DNA of 64,000 bases from Chloroflexota bacterium (GCA_020161935.1 JAIUNI010000020.1:23796-87795), one strand, 5' to 3'; positions 8,204 through 17,042 are shown, counted from the stretch's first letter. Numbers and translations are program-made. Notes: generated from the letters alone by a model not told the origin.

Positions 8204-8851
8204 ATGTCCTATCCCCTTCGCCGCTGGCTGATGATCGCGGTGGCCGTCACCGCCGTGTTGATTTCCGCGCTCGACCTGCTGAACCTGCTGCCGGATATAG
8301 CCGCCAAACTCACGCCGTTGCTGATCGCAGCGGTCATCGGGTTTATGCTGTCGGAAAGCCGCCAACTGCGCCGGATACGCGCGGCGATCAAGAACAACCC
8401 CGCCGCATCCCAAACCACCGCCAAACCCCGCCAGCCCAATAAGAAGCGCCAGCCCAACCCTCAGCCGGAATACCGCGCGATTGCGTGGCATGGCATGACG
8501 CTGCGGTCGCATAGTGAAGTGAAGATCGCCAAAGCCCTCGACCGCAAGGGTATCTTGTTCCTCGCTGACCCCAAGATTCGCCTCGATACCGAGAATCACC
8601 GCCAAACGCGCGAGGTCGATTTCCTCATCCAGCATAATGGCCGTTGGGGAATCCTTGAAGTCGATGGGCCGCATCACCAACACTCTGCCGCCGCCGACCA
8701 GTGGCGCGACAGCCGCTTCTCACAGCACGGCCTCGTCGTCGTGCGCTTCCCCGCCGACCTCTGCTACCGCCAACCGGATACAGTGGTCGAAACTTTCCTG
8801 CAAAAGTTGGCAGTCTCACCCCTCCCCGAACCCCCACCAACCGAAACCTAA
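8204..8851 (+). CDS. Membrane-anchored PD-(D/E)XK-like nuclease-fold protein
   Basis: A 215-residue protein starting at ATG 8204; an in-frame TTG at 8186 is less likely. Two hydrophobic segments (about residues 9-48) are followed by a basic, Gln/Pro-rich linker. A soluble domain (about 90-205) has HSEVKIAKAL, REVDFLI and WGILEVDGPHH, then a conserved-looking WRDSRF. The EVD ... ExD arrangement fits the restriction-endonuclease-like fold seen in DUF559/DUF2726 proteins. A nuclease activity is plausible but unproven, and the membrane anchor is unusual for such a domain. The gene stands alone between repeat-filled spacers. Confidence 0.65.
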   Translation: MSYPLRRWLMIAVAVTAVLISALDLLNLLPDIAAKLTPLLIAAVIGFMLSESRQLRRIRAAIKNNPAASQTTAKPRQPNKKRQPNPQPEYRAIAWHGMTLRSHSEVKIAKALDRKGILFLADPKIRLDTENHRQTREVDFLIQHNGRWGILEVDGPHHQHSAAADQWRDSRFSQHGLVVVRFPADLCYRQPDTVVETFLQKLAVSPLPEPPPTET

Positions 8852-9625
8852 GCCGTTTTCAAACCAAACGGTAGCACCACACTAAACGGTGGAAACAGAA
8901 TTGATTACTTTCTCATTGCAAATATGAACCATAAAAGTCTTTAAAGTCCCTCGCCCTGAGGGAGAGGGATTTAGGGTGAGGGCTTAAAATAATCATCCAC
9001 CACTTAAGGTAGTCCTACCAACCAAACCCTAACTTGCTATTTTAGCCCTTTTGTTCTATAATGATGGTGAGTTTTATCTCGGTATTCTCTTGGCGACTTG
9101 GCGGTTTAATGCTTTTTTCTTTTGTCTTTTCTCTGTATTCCTCTGCGTCTCTGCGGTTAAACCGTATTTGCTTTCACTTGCAACTTAAAACTACTCTTTG
9201 CGCCTTTGCTTCCTTGCGTCTTTGCGTTTTGTTATGGTGTTTGCGCTTTTGCTTGTTCGGCGAGACTCTCCCGCGCATCCGCCGGACTGCCTGTGGCGGC
9301 GGTTACACGGGAGCCATCCGCCATGTTTGTGTCATTTCAGCGCCGCGCTCCCTCACTCCCGCCGACATAAAATCGCACTTCGGCAGATGCACGGGAACTT
9401 CCCGCCTGACATTTCAGCGGGAAAATGTGCAAAATGTGCAAAATATGCAACTGTTATAATTTGCTAATATCTCTGCCTTTCTATTAAGCCAACTTCAACA
9501 GCCGCCTTTTAACCTTCAACCTTTCACCTTCAACCAACAAAAAAGACCACCCGTTTCCGAATGGCCTTTTCTAGAGTCTACTCCTTCCCTCCCCTGTTAC
9601 TACGGGGGAGGGCTAGGGAGGGGGT
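8852..9625. repeat. Composite repeat region without genes
   Basis: Four modules can be read. 8924-9018 is a unit that recurs inverted at 63849-63973. 9031-9465 is a long mosaic unit that recurs inverted at 29035-29409. 9500-9536 is an AACCTTCAACCTTTCACCTT low-complexity stretch. 9584-9622 is a G/C-rich hairpin repeat of the type also seen at 7.8 kb. A terminator for the minus-strand TPR gene sits at 9537-9570. Short open frames across 9061-9467 only translate the repeat and are not supported as genes. Confidence 0.75.
9537..9570 (-). terminator. Rho-independent terminator of the TPR membrane protein gene
   Basis: On the minus strand AAAAGGCCA, a 12-nt loop and TGGTCTTTT form a 9-bp stem with one G-U pair, and the run continues as T residues. 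It lies about 55 nt after the stop at 9626. Confidence 0.7.
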
Positions 9626-11767
9626 CTATCGCAGCTCCTCCGCCCGTTCCCGCACATCATCAATGAACGGGTAGGCGTAAACGGTGCTCCACGTCAGCAC
9701 CCAATCGTACTCACGAAAGGCCGCGTCGCGCCGCCCCTGCGCTTGGAGGATCATGCCGCGAATATAATGTCGGGTTCCGGTTTCGCCCGCTGCCAGCGCG
9801 GAATTAATCGCGTTCAAGGCCGCTTCGTACTGCTTCAGGGCGAGTGCTGCCTTCGCCTGATACTCATCCGCGATTGGGCGCTGCTCGGTGGGTAAGCCCT
9901 CCGCGCTGCTCAATAGGTCAATCGCCTCTTGGTAGGTTTCGGTGTCGTCGGGCTGTGCGCGGTCGATCATGATACGCACCTGTATCAGGTTGATCTGCGC
10001 GTCCGGTATCACCCCGCTGCCGAGGAGCGCCGTCGCGTCCCGGCCTGCCGTCGCCCTGTCGCCCGCCTCAAACGCGGCTAACATACGCTGCGCCCGTACT
10101 TCGTCATCCTGCGTCAGTTGGTAAATCTTCGAAAGGTCGGTTTGCGCCAGCTTATACTGCTTATTATTCAGGTAAAGTTCCGCCCGCGCCGTCAGCACGT
10201 CCACGTTGTCCTCGCCACCGGTCAGCGCTTGCGAGAAGGCTTGTAATGCGAGGTCGTTCTTGCCTTCCGCCCCACGTGCTTGGGCGAGGCTCACGTAACC
10301 CTCCACACTGCCGGGGTAGTAGAACAGGTACGCTTGCGAGTAGAGCACGGCTAACCCTGCGTCACCCTCTGCCATCGCGGTCTTAATCCGCAGCTTGTGG
10401 GCGCTCTCGGTCGTTGGGTCGATATACAGTGCGAGATACGCCTGATAATCGGCCTTGTCATAGTCCCGCTGGGCGAAGTAAATATCGCCCTTTTCAACGA
10501 TCAACTGCACATCGCTGATTAACTCCGGCACGGCCAAACCCTGATCGAGGATTTCGAGCGCTTTGGTGTAGTTACTGCTGACCGATGCCGTCCCCGCAAT
10601 CGTCAGATAAGGCAGGTTGAAGCGTGGCGAGGCTTCGATGGCTTCATTCGCTTGCTGCTCCGCCTCGGCGAAGAAGCTGCCGGACTCGCTGTTCCGCGCT
10701 TCGGCAATTGCTTGCTGCCCGAGCAGCAGATTCGTGTAAGCCAGCGCTCCGATGACCACGGCTCGCGTGTCCCGGTCGGTCGTATCCGTCAGCCGTGCTT
10801 GGGCATCCAGCATAATTTGCTTGGCCTCGGCATATTCTTTCTCCCCGATGAGCGCCATCGCTGTAAAGTAATAGGGCGCTGGGTCAAAGCTGTTCGCCAC
10901 GCTCGTGATTTCCGCGCGGAGGGTCGGCAGCGCCTCGGCATACCGTCCCCGGTCGATCAGTTGGATCGAGTCTTGCACACCCTTCGCGAAGGCTGGCGGA
11001 AACACGCGCGTCGGTATCGGCGGCGCGACGTTCCCGTTCGGCAGTGCCGGTGGTACCGTCGGGCTGGGCGTAGAGGTCAGGCGAGGTGTTGGTGAAGGCG
11101 TAGGCGTATCACCGGGGGTCGGTGTAGCCGTCACCGTAGGCGGTGGTCGCGTCGGGGTGAGCGTCGGTGTTGGGACAAAGACCAACCCGCGCAGTGCTGG
11201 CGTATTCCACACGATGCCGTACCCTGCGAGGAACAGCACGATGATGCCAACCGTAATCGCTCCCGCAATCGCCCCGCGCAGTCCCCAAATATCACGTTCA
11301 CCGGCGCGTCCTTTGGTCTTTTCAACCCATTGGCTCGTCGGGCGCTTGGCGACCAAATCGAGGTAATCGGTCAGCATTTCTTCGGCCTCGGCGCTGACCT
11401 GCTGCAAACGGTTCGCATCCGGCACAGGGATGCCGGGGGTTTGCGCGGAAGCCGCGATCTTGGCACGGTTATCCGGTCGCGAGGGCAGTGACGACACCTG
11501 ACCTGCCAGTTGTTCCCGCGTCATCCCCAGCGACTTCAACGCCTGAATACCCATGTCATTACTGGGGTTAATTTCGAGCAAACGGTTCAGGTAGAACATC
11601 TTCTCGCGCTGGTCACGTGCGAGGCTCACCAGCCATAACCACGCCGCTTCGTTTTGTGGCTCGGCTCGCAGCGACTGTTGGAGCAGTTGACGTGCTTCTT
11701 CAACCTCTCCCGCCTTGGCGGCTGCAATCCCCCGTTTACGCAGTTCCTTTGCTTGATCGCTTGCCAC
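9626..11767 (-). CDS. TPR-repeat membrane protein
   Basis: A 713-residue protein with a GTG start. The N-terminal 100 residues form cytoplasmic TPR-like helices (GEVEEARQLLQQSLRAEPQN, LEINPSNDMG). One transmembrane segment (about 170-190, AIAGAITVGIIVLFLAGYG) and a Thr/Pro linker (about 200-250) follow. The rest is a long series of TPR repeats, presumably outside the membrane. Such proteins act as scaffolds; no enzymatic motif is present and the partner is unknown. It is followed by a terminator and is divergent from nothing nearby, so it appears monocistronic. Confidence 0.8.
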   Translation of the reverse strand: MASDQAKELRKRGIAAAKAGEVEEARQLLQQSLRAEPQNEAAWLWLVSLARDQREKMFYLNRLLEINPSNDMGIQALKSLGMTREQLAGQVSSLPSRPDNRAKIAASAQTPGIPVPDANRLQQVSAEAEEMLTDYLDLVAKRPTSQWVEKTKGRAGERDIWGLRGAIAGAITVGIIVLFLAGYGIVWNTPALRGLVFVPTPTLTPTRPPPTVTATPTPGDTPTPSPTPRLTSTPSPTVPPALPNGNVAPPIPTRVFPPAFAKGVQDSIQLIDRGRYAEALPTLRAEITSVANSFDPAPYYFTAMALIGEKEYAEAKQIMLDAQARLTDTTDRDTRAVVIGALAYTNLLLGQQAIAEARNSESGSFFAEAEQQANEAIEASPRFNLPYLTIAGTASVSSNYTKALEILDQGLAVPELISDVQLIVEKGDIYFAQRDYDKADYQAYLALYIDPTTESAHKLRIKTAMAEGDAGLAVLYSQAYLFYYPGSVEGYVSLAQARGAEGKNDLALQAFSQALTGGEDNVDVLTARAELYLNNKQYKLAQTDLSKIYQLTQDDEVRAQRMLAAFEAGDRATAGRDATALLGSGVIPDAQINLIQVRIMIDRAQPDDTETYQEAIDLLSSAEGLPTEQRPIADEYQAKAALALKQYEAALNAINSALAAGETGTRHYIRGMILQAQGRRDAAFREYDWVLTWSTVYAYPFIDDVRERAEELR

Positions 11768-11833
11768 GTCTGACTACTCCCCATTAAGCGATAATGTCAT
11801 TTGCATTGTAACCTAAAGCGCCGATTGACGAAA

Positions 11834-11864
11834 TTAAAAACCGGCTGGTTCATCAGCCGGTTTT
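11834..11864 (-). terminator. Terminator after the 5'-nucleotidase gene
   Basis: CCGGCTG (11841-11847) and CAGCCGG (11854-11860) form a 7-bp G/C-rich stem with a 6-nt loop. A-rich and T-rich flanks on both sides make it potentially bidirectional. It lies 25 nt beyond the stop of the minus-strand nucleotidase. Confidence 0.88.
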
Positions 11865-11888
11865 GTAAACAATCAGATTTGCCAGCGT

Positions 11889-13508
11889 TTAAGGGGTGTC
11901 AACACGGGTGATACGGCCTTCAACTGCTGGTGCGACCGGGCTGTTCGCCTTGATGTAATCACCTAGTACCAAGTCCAACGGACTGCCACCGTCGTAGGGG
12001 TTGATAGCGTTTTCGCCGAACACACTGTAGCCGTCCCCACCGCGCCGCATGAAGTCGTTAGTTACGACCGTATAAGTCGCTTCAGGGTCGATGGGCGCAT
12101 ACGTGCCGTCCGCACCTTCAACCTCGACGCTGACAATCCGGCTGCCCGCTTCCTTGCTGCCATCCCATGTGAAGTGTAAACCGGAAACCTGCGGGAAGCG
12201 ACCCGCGCCGCCTTCGACCTGCGACACGCCGTTTTCCAGCGCGGCAATCACATCCGAACCCTTGAGTTCGAAGTAGGCCGCTACGTTACCGAAGGGCAGT
12301 ACTGTCAGCACATCACCCTGCGTAACATCCAGCGCCTCCGCAAAGTTCAGGTCTTCGGGGATGTCCCCGCCTACCGGCACGTTCGAACGGATGCCACCAC
12401 CGTTGGTAATGGCGATTTGTGCGCCGGAGTAGGCACGCAGAGCATCGGTAATCAGATTACCGAGGTTACATTCTTCCACGCGGCAAACGCTGCGGTCGCC
12501 CACGAGGAACACGCTCGATTGACCAATAACTTCTGCGGTGAGTTCCGAAATCGGTACGCGCAGTTCATCCACCAGCGCGGTCATGTCAGGGTCAGGCGTA
12601 ATATAGCGCGAGAGCAGGATCGTATCACCGCTGGCGCTGGTGACCGCGCCTTCAGCGTCCCATGTCACGTTCAGGCGACCGAGATAGCGCAGGCTGCTGC
12701 CCGCTTGCACGATATACACATCGTTGCCGTCCTTGTCCGCCACCACGACCGGATACGAACCTTCAGCAGCGGTATAAGCGTTGCTGAGGAGTGTATGGCT
12801 GTGACCACCAACGATCACATCGACACCGCTCAGTTCAGCCGCGATTGCTTCATCGACTGATAAGCCGATATGCGTAAGGAGAATAATTTTGTTCACGCCC
12901 TGCGCGGTCAGGTCGTCGATAATCGGCTGTACTGTGCCAATCAGGTCGTCGTTAAACTTCACATCCGGGCCGGGGGATGAAAGAATAGCCGTATCCGGCG
13001 GGGTGAGGCCGATTACACCAATTTGCTGCCCCCCGACTTCAACAATCGCGTATGGCTTAATCTTCTCGCTCAAATTCGCACCGAAGGTCACATCCGAAGT
13101 CACAATTGGGAACTCCAGTGAGTCCACAAACTTAACGAGCGTATCATCACCGTTATCGAATTCGTGGTTGCCGACGGTCATCACATCGTAACCCATCGCG
13201 TTCATGATGCGTGCGGCTTCTTCGCCGCGCCACTGTTGGTGGAAAAGTGTCCCTGTAAAGCGGTCGCCGCCGTCCAACAGAAGCGAGTTGCCACCTTCCG
13301 CACGAATTTGATTAATAACCGCCATTTGACGGGCAGCACCACCGTCCGTTCCGGCATCCAAACCCGCGTCATAGGGACCGTAAGCACCATGTACGTCGTT
13401 GGTGTGCATAATTGTCAGACTAAAAGAATCATCTTGTGCAAAAACGGATGTACTAATGACTGCTGCCGTTCCAAGCAGCACCAAACCTAAACCAAGTTTA
13501 CGCAGCAT
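11889..13508 (-). CDS. Secreted 5'-nucleotidase / UshA-like metallophosphatase
   Basis: A 539-residue protein. The start is placed at ATG 13508 because GGAGGG lies 5 nt upstream; a farther in-frame ATG at 13520 overlaps that ribosome-binding site. It has a signal peptide (LRKLGLGLVLLGTAAVISTSVFAQ). The N-terminal calcineurin-like domain keeps the metal motifs MHTNDVHGAY, GNHEFDNGDD, LLTHIGLS and GGHSHT. The C-terminal nucleotidase domain has ITNGGGIRSNVPVGG and the late motif FMRRGGDGYSVF. It likely dephosphorylates extracellular nucleotides, with salvage of the nucleoside by an importer such as the one at 4.2-7.8 kb (inference). Confidence 0.93.
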   Translation of the reverse strand: MLRKLGLGLVLLGTAAVISTSVFAQDDSFSLTIMHTNDVHGAYGPYDAGLDAGTDGGAARQMAVINQIRAEGGNSLLLDGGDRFTGTLFHQQWRGEEAARIMNAMGYDVMTVGNHEFDNGDDTLVKFVDSLEFPIVTSDVTFGANLSEKIKPYAIVEVGGQQIGVIGLTPPDTAILSSPGPDVKFNDDLIGTVQPIIDDLTAQGVNKIILLTHIGLSVDEAIAAELSGVDVIVGGHSHTLLSNAYTAAEGSYPVVVADKDGNDVYIVQAGSSLRYLGRLNVTWDAEGAVTSASGDTILLSRYITPDPDMTALVDELRVPISELTAEVIGQSSVFLVGDRSVCRVEECNLGNLITDALRAYSGAQIAITNGGGIRSNVPVGGDIPEDLNFAEALDVTQGDVLTVLPFGNVAAYFELKGSDVIAALENGVSQVEGGAGRFPQVSGLHFTWDGSKEAGSRIVSVEVEGADGTYAPIDPEATYTVVTNDFMRRGGDGYSVFGENAINPYDGGSPLDLVLGDYIKANSPVAPAVEGRITRVDTP

Positions 13509-13636
13509 ACTTCCCTCCATATTCAGATCGTCAGATAAAGATGTCCGATAACGATTTAAAACCCCTCAAATTCTATTTAACGATAGGTCAAGAGAAGGTT
13601 TCTAATCCCCTGATGAAGCGGATTACCCTAACGGTC

Positions 13637-14398
13637 TTATACCGGCGGCCACGGGTAGTTCGGCCCGCCCGGCCCCGGTTGAGGATATTTGCGTGTCCTG
13701 AGGAGCGTTTGGATACGGTTTTGGAAAGCGTGAATTTCGCGTTCCGTCACTAACTCGTTCAGTGCTTGTCGGTAGGTACTCTTGGCGTTATCGACTTCGA
13801 CGCATAAACGTTCAATATCTTCGAGCAAGTTGTCCGCGATGGAGTCACCGGCGTAATCCCACACGACCGTCCGCAGTTTGGGGCTGCTGTTGAAGGTGAT
13901 TCCGTGGTCGATACCCCACACATGCCCCTGACTATCGACCAAGCAGTGACCCCCTTTACGGTCGGCGTTGTTCACCAGAATGTCAAAAACGCACATGCGT
14001 TTCATCTGTGGGATTTTATCGTCGTCGAACTCAAAATAGTTCATTTCAGGGTCGTGGTCGATGAAAAACTGCATCGACCCAAGGCCATGCGGTCCCTGCC
14101 GCAGCACCGTCGGCGGGACGATCTGCCAGCCAAGCTGCTCGGAGGTCACGAACGAGGCCACCTCGCGCTTACACAACATCCCATCAGGGAAGTCCCACAG
14201 TGGGCGTTCACCCTTTTGCGGCTTATAGACAGCCATGACGCTGGTGTCGTTATGGTTGATCGACAGCAAAAAGGTGTAGTTAGAACTCCAACGCATCATG
14301 CCGTGTTCGGATTCCACTTCACCCTTTTGCAAGATTTCGAGTACGGTTTGGCTCGTTAGCCTTTGCGAGTCTGTGTCGTGGTTCGGATTGGTATCCAT
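13637..14398 (-). CDS. SCO1664-family protein (PI3/PI4-kinase-like fold)
   Basis: A 253-residue protein matching from memory the TIGR03843 (SCO1664) family, which shows distant similarity to phosphatidylinositol 3/4-kinases. Visible kinase-like elements are AVYKPQKGERPLWDFP (nucleotide-binding Lys), KRMCVFDILVNNADRKGGHCLVD (catalytic-loop-like D..NNADR) and WGIDHGITF (DFG-like D-H-G). The substrate is unknown. It is the third gene of a tight set: the upstream DUF3090 gene stops 3 bp before it. This neighbourhood recurs in Actinobacteria and Chloroflexi, implying a shared undefined pathway. Confidence 0.85.
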   Translation of the reverse strand: MDTNPNHDTDSQRLTSQTVLEILQKGEVESEHGMMRWSSNYTFLLSINHNDTSVMAVYKPQKGERPLWDFPDGMLCKREVASFVTSEQLGWQIVPPTVLRQGPHGLGSMQFFIDHDPEMNYFEFDDDKIPQMKRMCVFDILVNNADRKGGHCLVDSQGHVWGIDHGITFNSSPKLRTVVWDYAGDSIADNLLEDIERLCVEVDNAKSTYRQALNELVTEREIHAFQNRIQTLLRTRKYPQPGPGGPNYPWPPV

Positions 14399-14401
14399 AC
14401 G

Positions 14402-14911
14402 TTATGACCAGTAATAGACTAACCGACCGTTTTGTTTAGGGTCTGCGCGACCAGAGTTTACGACTTCGAGCGCGTGTTCGCAAAGCAGCGCCATCTGGTC
14501 ACGCTTGCACCACAGCTTGACGACCCCCGGCTCAATTTCACTCAGTTCGTCAACATCCGTGGTCGAAACCAATTCTTGTGCGACCAGCACCACGAGGTCA
14601 TGGTCTTCGTCGTAGCCCAACCCCATCTGTGCCACTCTGAACACCGGTTCAATCGGTTCGCGCAGATCCATATCCACGCCGGTCAAGTTCACGGGCGGCA
14701 AATCGTCGGCATCCGGGTTGCGGCGGTTGAGGTCATCCAGCATTTCGCGGATGGCTTCGCTCAGGGCGCGGGCTTGTTCTTTTTCGATGATGAGCGAGAC
14801 AAGCTGCCGTCCCTGTCCGCTTTGAAGGTGGAAAATGCGCTGGCCTCGTGGCCCAATTGTGCCTATCGTAATAAAGTCTACCGGGTTGAGTTCGATTTCT
14901 TTACCGGTCAT
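14402..14911 (-). CDS. DUF3090 family protein
   Basis: A 169-residue protein with the family start IELNPVDFITIGTIGPRGQRIFHLQ and downstream EKEQARALSEAIREMLDDL and LGYDEDHDLVVLVAQEL. It matches DUF3090 (TIGR03847) as I know it. No enzymatic motif is recognisable. The C-terminal KRDQMALLCEHALEVVNSGRADPKQNG... contains a single Cys-His pair that could bind a metal, but this is not diagnostic. It lies 42 bp after the phosphatase gene and 3 bp before the SCO1664-family gene. Confidence 0.85.
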   Translation of the reverse strand: MTGKEIELNPVDFITIGTIGPRGQRIFHLQSGQGRQLVSLIIEKEQARALSEAIREMLDDLNRRNPDADDLPPVNLTGVDMDLREPIEPVFRVAQMGLGYDEDHDLVVLVAQELVSTTDVDELSEIEPGVVKLWCKRDQMALLCEHALEVVNSGRADPKQNGRLVYYWS

Positions 14912-14953
14912 ATCCTATCTTTCGCTGATAAATCATGCTCATACAACGGTTCG

Positions 14954-15607
14954 TTAAGCGCTTTTTTCGGCTGCTTTAGCCTGCTTACGTTCCTGTTCCA
15001 TTTGCAGAACATGCGCCATATCGTTCATGGTTCCAACGTAGGGGCGACCAAATCCTAAAGACAACATGCTGATCGAGGCGGGTGAAACAACAATCCTCTG
15101 GAATTCGTCGAGGTGCATCCCTAAAAAGTGTGCCAGCACCATCTTAATAATGTCCGCATGAGAGACAATCGCTATCGTTTCGCGTGGGTGTTTGGTGACT
15201 AATGCTTCGACTGCGTTCACCGCGCGGGTTTGCACACCGCGCATGGTTTCGCCGTTCGGGAATTCCGCCCGCGATGGGTACTGCTGTACGACCTGCCACA
15301 TCTTGCGACCGAGCAGTTTGCTGATCTCCATCCCTTCCCAATCTCCATACCGCACTTCGCCGAGTTCGGTGGTTTGTTGTATTGTCAGGTTTGGATGGTG
15401 CTGGCGGATGGCTTCTGCGGTCTCCATTGTACGCTCCAGCGGGCTGGCGTATAAATGGTCAATCGGTGTATCCGCCAATCGTTTACCTAAGGCTGCCGCT
15501 TGTGCTTGGCCTTCCTCGTTCAAGTGTACGCCGGGTGTCCAACCAGCGAGTTTGCCGGTCTTCACAAAGTCATTTACCGCATGTCGGATTAGCAGAATTT
15601 GGGTCAT
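14954..15607 (-). CDS. Histidine phosphatase, MSMEG_4193-like
   Basis: A 217-residue histidine phosphatase superfamily protein. LLIRHAVND is the RHG-type motif with Ala in place of Gly, followed by YASPLERTMETAEAI, VRYGDWEGMEI and the second catalytic His in AIVSHADIIKMVLAHFLG. It is the first gene of the three-gene cluster with DUF3090 and SCO1664-family genes. The best guess is dephosphorylation of the product or substrate of the neighbouring kinase-like protein (inference from context). RHA instead of RHG is worth noting but keeps the catalytic Arg-His. Confidence 0.88.
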   Translation of the reverse strand: MTQILLIRHAVNDFVKTGKLAGWTPGVHLNEEGQAQAAALGKRLADTPIDHLYASPLERTMETAEAIRQHHPNLTIQQTTELGEVRYGDWEGMEISKLLGRKMWQVVQQYPSRAEFPNGETMRGVQTRAVNAVEALVTKHPRETIAIVSHADIIKMVLAHFLGMHLDEFQRIVVSPASISMLSLGFGRPYVGTMNDMAHVLQMEQERKQAKAAEKSA

Positions 15608-15693
15608 GCAACGTCTTTAGTTTTGTTAAGTGAGTCTATAGGCATGATAGCATACTTGAATTTAAATGCACACTCTCTTTTAGGGTAGGTTAA

Positions 15694-16860
15694 TCATCGT
15701 GGGCGCAGCGCCCAGATCGTCCCACCGCCTAAGCTGACGTATATCCACCCCTCTCGGCTGACGGCCACATCGAACGGGTGATGCTGCCAGAAGCCGCTGG
15801 CCTGATAGTGCATCTTTTGCAGGGTGATGCCGCTCCACTGCGGCGAACGCCCCGGCACTTCCGGCAGGATAATGTGCGGCTCGGTAGGCTGCCCGGCCTC
15901 ATCAAAATCAATCGTGACCAGCGTGAACCCGTTCAACACCGCTTCGTTGCTGGTTCCCCCTAACGTCACCAAGAGCTGCCCTTGTAGATGCGGGAACGCC
16001 TCGCCTGTGTATGCCGTGATGCCGAGGGGGTTGCTGTGGGTCGCGAAGGTGAGGGCAGGCGGTACGGCTTGTTCGCAGTCAAAGTCCCCGGCGATGTCCG
16101 GCGTGTTGCCCATGCCGATGCAGTAAGGCCAGCCATAATGCCCACCGGTTTCAACACGGTTGAGTTCATCGTTATTCGTGTCCAATGGGAGGTCATCGCG
16201 GGCGCTGTCTACCGTCCACAGCACACCCCCGTGGAACATCAGGTCGTTCGGCTGGCGCAGCCCTGTAGCCACTACCTGTTTATCACTGCCGTCGAGCGCG
16301 AAACTGAGGATGGTTCCCCGTTCGCCGCCCTGCTGGATACAAGCGTCACATGCCGCGCCAATCCCAACGTAAATACGCTCGTTCTCACCAATGGCGATAC
16401 CCCCTGTCCAGAAGCCTTCGCCAGCCGGTAAGTCATCCACCAGCGTTTCAAGCTGCGCGTCTGCCCAGCGGTAGATATTTGACCCGCCGGAGATATAGAG
16501 GGCATTGTCGTAATAGGCCAAACCGTTTGGCAGCGTCAAACTACGGATGACCACTTCCGGCGCATCTGGCAGTCCGTCATCATCGCTGTCGGTCAGGCGC
16601 AGCACCTCGCCGGATAAGGGGCGGGTGGCGTACAAGCTGCCGTCGGGCGCGGGCGCGAGGGATGTGAAAGCGAGTTCACCACCCGTTGCATCATGGATGA
16701 CCAACTCGGCACAGTAGAACTCGGCATTCACCCACGGCGGGTCGATAAAATGCGGGCGTTGATCGCATTCGGGCAGCGGCGTTTGGGCGAGGCTGACTTG
16801 GGAATGAGCGAGCAGCAGAAGCAAGAATGCGCTAGATGAGAGTTGCCGGATGGTTTTCAT
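15694..16860 (-). CDS. Secreted PQQ-type sugar dehydrogenase-like beta-propeller
   Basis: A 388-residue protein starting at ATG 16860 (MKTIRQ); the upstream in-frame TTG is less likely. A signal peptide ends near LAQT. The body is an NHL/glucose-sorbosone-dehydrogenase-like propeller with LTLPNGLAYYDNALYIS, VATGLRQPNDLMFHGG, GGHYGWPYC and PLGITAYTGEAFPHLQGQLL. A DxDxDDG stretch (SDDDGLPD) probably binds calcium. It may oxidise a sugar with a quinone cofactor; cofactor residues cannot be confirmed by eye. It is divergently transcribed from the phosphoesterase gene at 17043. Confidence 0.78.
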   Translation of the reverse strand: MKTIRQLSSSAFLLLLLAHSQVSLAQTPLPECDQRPHFIDPPWVNAEFYCAELVIHDATGGELAFTSLAPAPDGSLYATRPLSGEVLRLTDSDDDGLPDAPEVVIRSLTLPNGLAYYDNALYISGGSNIYRWADAQLETLVDDLPAGEGFWTGGIAIGENERIYVGIGAACDACIQQGGERGTILSFALDGSDKQVVATGLRQPNDLMFHGGVLWTVDSARDDLPLDTNNDELNRVETGGHYGWPYCIGMGNTPDIAGDFDCEQAVPPALTFATHSNPLGITAYTGEAFPHLQGQLLVTLGGTSNEAVLNGFTLVTIDFDEAGQPTEPHIILPEVPGRSPQWSGITLQKMHYQASGFWQHHPFDVAVSREGWIYVSLGGGTIWALRPR

Positions 16861-17042
16861 GTGGTCGGTATTTCGCAAATGTTAACAGTTGATGATGAAA
16901 GTCGCTGGAAAATAATCGTCTACTCCCCACCGACTTACTCACGTTCTCTATTATTCTATGATTTCTCAGATGAGAAAGGGCAGTCTTTTTAAGATTCATA
17001 CACTATAATATTCCCATATTCTGTCTATTTTAGGGTTAGAGG

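Noticed and set aside
9061..9467. Short plus-strand frames in the 9-kb repeat
   Set aside because: They translate repeat sequence, differ in frame between the two copies and lack a ribosome-binding site.
13509..13520. ATG at 13520 as the start of the 5'-nucleotidase
   Set aside because: The sequence ATGGAGGGAAGTATG places a good GGAGGG ribosome-binding site between the two ATGs, so the second one is the likely start and gives a clean signal peptide.
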